A DNA stretch of 21,461 nt from Hypsibius dujardini (lineage: Eukaryota; Tardigrada; Eutardigrada; Parachela; Hypsibiidae). The notes below the pieces were generated by a model, which was not told where the DNA came from, ran no database searches, and saw nothing but the letters and a program-made list of their open reading frames with translations. Numbering within the stretch: the stretch's first letter is position 1; every line of letters begins with the position of its first letter. Location: the NCBI GenBank assembly GCA_001579985.1, contig LRSR01004581.1, forward strand, positions 1 through 21,461. Direction: 5' to 3'. Shown one piece after another: positions 19,168-21,461 of the stretch. The position numbers and the translations under genes were made by a program.

Positions 19168-19370
19168 CTGTAGGAGAAAGATGCAGGTGTTAGGTAAGCC
19201 CTCAGAGTGCACAGATGCACCCAGCTAGACAAACAGATTTGGCAGGTAGGCATCAGGCAAGTAGGCAGGCAGGCATGCATGCAGACTAACAAACAGACAG
19301 ACAGAAAGACAAACACACGGATGGACAGACAGACAGAGAGACAAAGAGGCAAAGAGACAGACAGACAGAC

Positions 19371-19414
<44 letters not shown>

Positions 19415-19904
19415 GGCAGGCAGGCATGCAGACAGACATGCAGACAGACAGACAGGCAGGCAGACAGACAGCTAAAGGAAAGTGCACGCTTACCACCATC
19501 ATAAAACAGCAGATTAAGTGCATTCATCCTCGTGGGCGCACAGCACGGTGCTATTCCGGCCTCAGTGATGGCCTTATTGCTCTTTATGAGGGACTCCTGA
19601 AAGGACTGAAAAATAAATGTCAAGACCAAAACAAATATAATATTACTTAGGACGACAATGGTCCTCAAACACTTACTGAAAGGATGCTCGAGTGATGAAA
19701 CATTGTGTTCGAAAGAAAGCCTTGACAAGTCCCTTTGCAGTAATTTGCATTGTAACCTCTGCAAGGATAAAAACAATTGCTTAGTTATTGAGCATAAATA
19801 ACTTATAATGTTCATGATGTCTGCCTAATGACACAATTTCTCGCTTATTCTGTTCGTCTGTGTGTGTGTGTGTGTGTGTCTCTCTCTCTCTCTCTCTCTT
19901 TCTC

Positions 19905-19946
<42 letters not shown>

Positions 19947-20558
19947 AATCTTTATGTGTCTTTTGCCTAGCTATTTGCCTTGCTGCTTGCCTGTTTGTCT
20001 GTCTTTCTATCCGTCTGTCTAGCCTCATGTTTACTGCTATTGTAGCCAAAGATTATCTTCTGCCAAACCGCCACAGAGACAGGCTTGCCGTAACTGTTAT
20101 ACAAACAGAGTCGTCTCCCCTCTTCCGGCTTAGTTAACTGTCTGAACAAACATTACTGTCTCCTGCCTCGCCCCCAGACAGCTGGACAAAGGTCTGCGGC
20201 GACGAATTACGTACTTTGGCTCGATAATCCAATTGTCCCAACCGATGTCCGTAAAGTTAAGAAATAAACTGCAAGACATCAAACAACAGCGGTCAGTCAG
20301 TCAGTCAGTCAGTCAATCAGTCAGTCAATCAGTCAGTCATTAAGCCTGTCTGCTTGTCTGTCTGTCTGCCTACCTGCTTGCCTGCTTGTCTGTCTGTCTG
20401 TCTGTCTGACAATATAACTCAAGTGGCGTTTTGGTCTAGTCGTCGCGGGCTCCAGGCACTTTCGACATGTCTGTATGGGACTCACATTTCGCGACAGCAG
20501 CCCGCCATCCCGGGCGAGCAGTCGGAGCCGCGGCGATTGCGATGGTTTGACTTTGTCT
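19106..20558 (-). CDS. activin/inhibin-beta-like TGF-beta ligand, mature domain in five exons (5' partial)
   Basis: Minus-strand exons in order: 20558-20486, 20268-20215, 19758-19677, 19605-19494 and 19167-19106. They join in frame across all four introns. The first exon has the furin-type site RNRR. After it comes a mature domain of 117 aa, about the usual activin length. Nine Cys follow the activin pattern: one Cys, six residues, then CCRE; later YCKGTC, APCCAPT and a SCGCS end followed by TGA. TDIGWDNWII and EPKGYNANYC are family hallmarks. The span between CKGTC and the APCC pair is 36 residues, long as in activins. Secreted as a disulfide-linked dimer, the ligand would signal through type I/II Ser/Thr kinase receptors to Smad2/3-type effectors. 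The first exon starts with two bases of a split codon, so at least one propeptide exon lies upstream; I do not recognise it before 21461. Confidence 0.88.
19260..19471. repeat. (CAGA)n/(GCAG)n array in the last intron of the activin-like gene
   Basis: CAGACAGA with GGCAGGCA variants on the plus strand, filling most of the 326-bp intron. Long ORFs on both strands here are repeat artefacts fused to the real exon on the minus strand. Confidence 0.93.
19494..19605 (-). CDS. activin-like exon, CC motif
   Basis: Acceptor TTTTTCAG, donor G/GTAAGC. Encodes SFQESLIKSNK, then GIAPCCAPTRMNALNLLFYDG, in which the first Cys of the pair would make the inter-chain disulfide in the family. 37 codons plus one base. 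Confidence 0.9.
19677..19758 (-). CDS. activin-like exon, YCKGTC motif
   Basis: Acceptor CTTGCAG, donor TCA/GTAAGT. Completes a Lys codon, then GYNANYCKGTCQGFL and the helix segment TMFHHSSILS. The following intron is only 71 bp. Confidence 0.9.
19857..19946. repeat. compound (TG)n(TC)n(GTCT)n microsatellite
   Basis: Three pure blocks in a row within an intron of the activin-like gene: TG, then TC, then GTCT units. Confidence 0.95.
20215..20268 (-). CDS. activin-like exon, GWDNWI motif
   Basis: 54 bases, acceptor CTTGCAG, donor AA/GTACGT. One base completes an Ile codon, then LFLNFTDIGWDNWIIEP. The exon is too short for ordinary ORF detection. Confidence 0.9.
20290..20405. repeat. (CAGT)n then (GTCT)n array in an activin-like gene intron
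   Basis: CAGT/CAAT units at about 20291-20340, then GTCT/GCCT units to about 20405. Confidence 0.9.
20486..20558 (-). CDS. activin-like exon, propeptide cleavage site and first cysteines
   Basis: Acceptor TTTTGCAG, donor AT/GTGAGT. Encodes TKSNHRNRRG with the furin-type RNRR, then SDCSPGMAGCCRE. The one-six-CC Cys spacing matches inhibin beta chains. Confidence 0.87.
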
Positions 20559-21461
20559 CTGCAAAACATATAACATGATCCGTCAGTTGGGGGGTAATTC
20601 CCGGCGGAGCCAAAGTCTACGGTTAAAAGCGAAAAAACCAATTCCTACAGCTTCCTTGCTGCGTGAGCTGCAGATTTGCAGGCCAAAAAGTTACCGGAAG
20701 CCAAGTCGAAAAAAATCGACCACGCAAATTCGCGCGGATAATCATCGGCGCATTAAATAACCAATTCGTCCTTCAAGGAATTTATTTGGCCTTAAAATAC
20801 GCAAGCTCACAGACAACCGGTTCGAATTAAAATACGTCTAGTAATCTAACTTTTTATATTTCAAAACAAATACTGCGTTAATATTATTAAATGAAGGAAA
20901 TGTTTTAATGTTTTTAAATTTTGAAGGTAATATTAAGGGAAGAAATTGTGCATATTTTTTTTCATTCCGAAAATATTAGTCAATCAAGGAAGTAGTCAAT
21001 CAAGGAAGTAGTCAATCTTTTTAACTGATTTCTCGTGTCACTGAAGAACTTCCCCACAGACACACGTATAGACACGCCCACACTCCTAATGAGGATTAAG
21101 TATCGGGCACGCGTCTGTGTTGACCGCTGACGCCATACAACACACGCGCCTATTGTCTCGTCTAATTAGCTTCGCAATCAAGTGTGTGTATTCGTATTCA
21201 CTACGCAGACAATCGACTACGCGTGGGGCCTGGAGAGAGGTGGAATGGGGAGAGACGACGGCCGACTCGCCGTCTGGACCAACACATCCCCGGATGGATT
21301 AAAGCTCGAGAGACTAGATGTGACGGCAAGAATTCAGCCGAGATTTTTATCTTTAAAGACGTGATCCGAGAACTTGCTTGATTACGTCGCTTTACGGCAA
21401 GGGTCTGTTCTTTCTCACTAAAAGAGCAACGGAGGCTTACTTTCTGCCGGCTGTCTGTCTG
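20559..21461. other. right flank without a recognised exon
   Basis: The propeptide of the activin-like gene should lie at or beyond this stretch on the minus strand, but I find no convincing exon. A minus-strand donor-like GTAAGC lies near 21434-21439. A 16-bp repeat (AGTCAATCAAGGAAGT, 2.5 copies) lies at 20978-21017. A plus-strand ORF at 21182-21364 follows a CTACGCAG acceptor-like site but matches nothing I know. The window ends in TCTG repeats. Confidence 0.5.
20978..21017. repeat. 16-bp tandem repeat, 2.5 units
   Basis: AGTCAATCAAGGAAGT repeated head to tail. Confidence 0.9.

Noticed and set aside
19225-19815. 196-codon minus-strand ORF that looks like a membrane protein (CLRTIVVLSNIIFVLVLTFIF)
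   Set aside because: The hydrophobic part is read-through of the 71-bp intron between two activin-like exons. The real coding parts are 19677-19758 and 19494-19605, and the upstream frame of the first differs from this ORF.
20641-20760. Possible upstream exon of the activin-like gene on the minus strand (ends before a GTAACT donor near 20694)
   Set aside because: An in-frame stretch joins the next exon in phase, but it has no acceptor before a stop codon upstream, and no propeptide resemblance.
21182-21364. Plus-strand ORF after an acceptor-like CTACGCAG
   Set aside because: No recognisable domain, no partner exon and other frames equally open. Not enough to call a gene.

Overview
The window is animal (metazoan) nuclear DNA. 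All recognisable genes are split by spliceosomal introns with GT..AG borders, and the families present (a Sema-PSI receptor tyrosine kinase, an activin-class TGF-beta ligand and a mariner transposon) are animal ones. Base composition is moderate, and there are many (TCTG)n/(CAGA)n, (TCAA)n and (CAGT)n arrays. A Met/RON-like kinase whose ectodomain is Sema plus PSI without IPT repeats recalls the nematode SVH-2 type and points to an invertebrate, but I cannot name the taxon.

Layout. 1-630: microsatellites, no gene. 630-1980: a dead mariner element in reverse orientation, with inverted repeats and TA borders. 2302-6279: a seven-exon gene (+) encoding a signal peptide, Sema domain, PSI domain and a Thr/Pro-rich stalk, then a stop; there is no membrane anchor and no kinase (predicted 652 aa). 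6324-8988: no supported gene. 8989-17086: a second copy of the same 5' flank and ectodomain, continuing into a transmembrane segment and a complete tyrosine kinase over 14 exons (predicted 1090 aa). 17087-19105: 3' flank and repeats. 19106-20558, minus strand: five small exons that join in phase to give the complete nine-cysteine mature domain of an activin/inhibin-beta-like ligand; its propeptide is not recognised and probably lies beyond the right edge. The receptor and the ligand genes are convergent.

The exon coordinates were derived by hand by matching splice signals, reading phase and family motifs. Every junction keeps frame. The weakest is the RTK exon 7/8 junction.

How they may work together. 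The full receptor has the layout of a Met-family growth-factor/semaphorin-type receptor. The truncated tandem copy would be secreted, so it could act as a soluble competitor for the same ligand or a dimer partner; this is inference from the predicted architecture. Exon 2 of the two copies is about 98% identical while neighbouring exons differ much more, which suggests recent gene conversion between them. No functional link between the activin-like ligand and the receptors is shown by the sequence.
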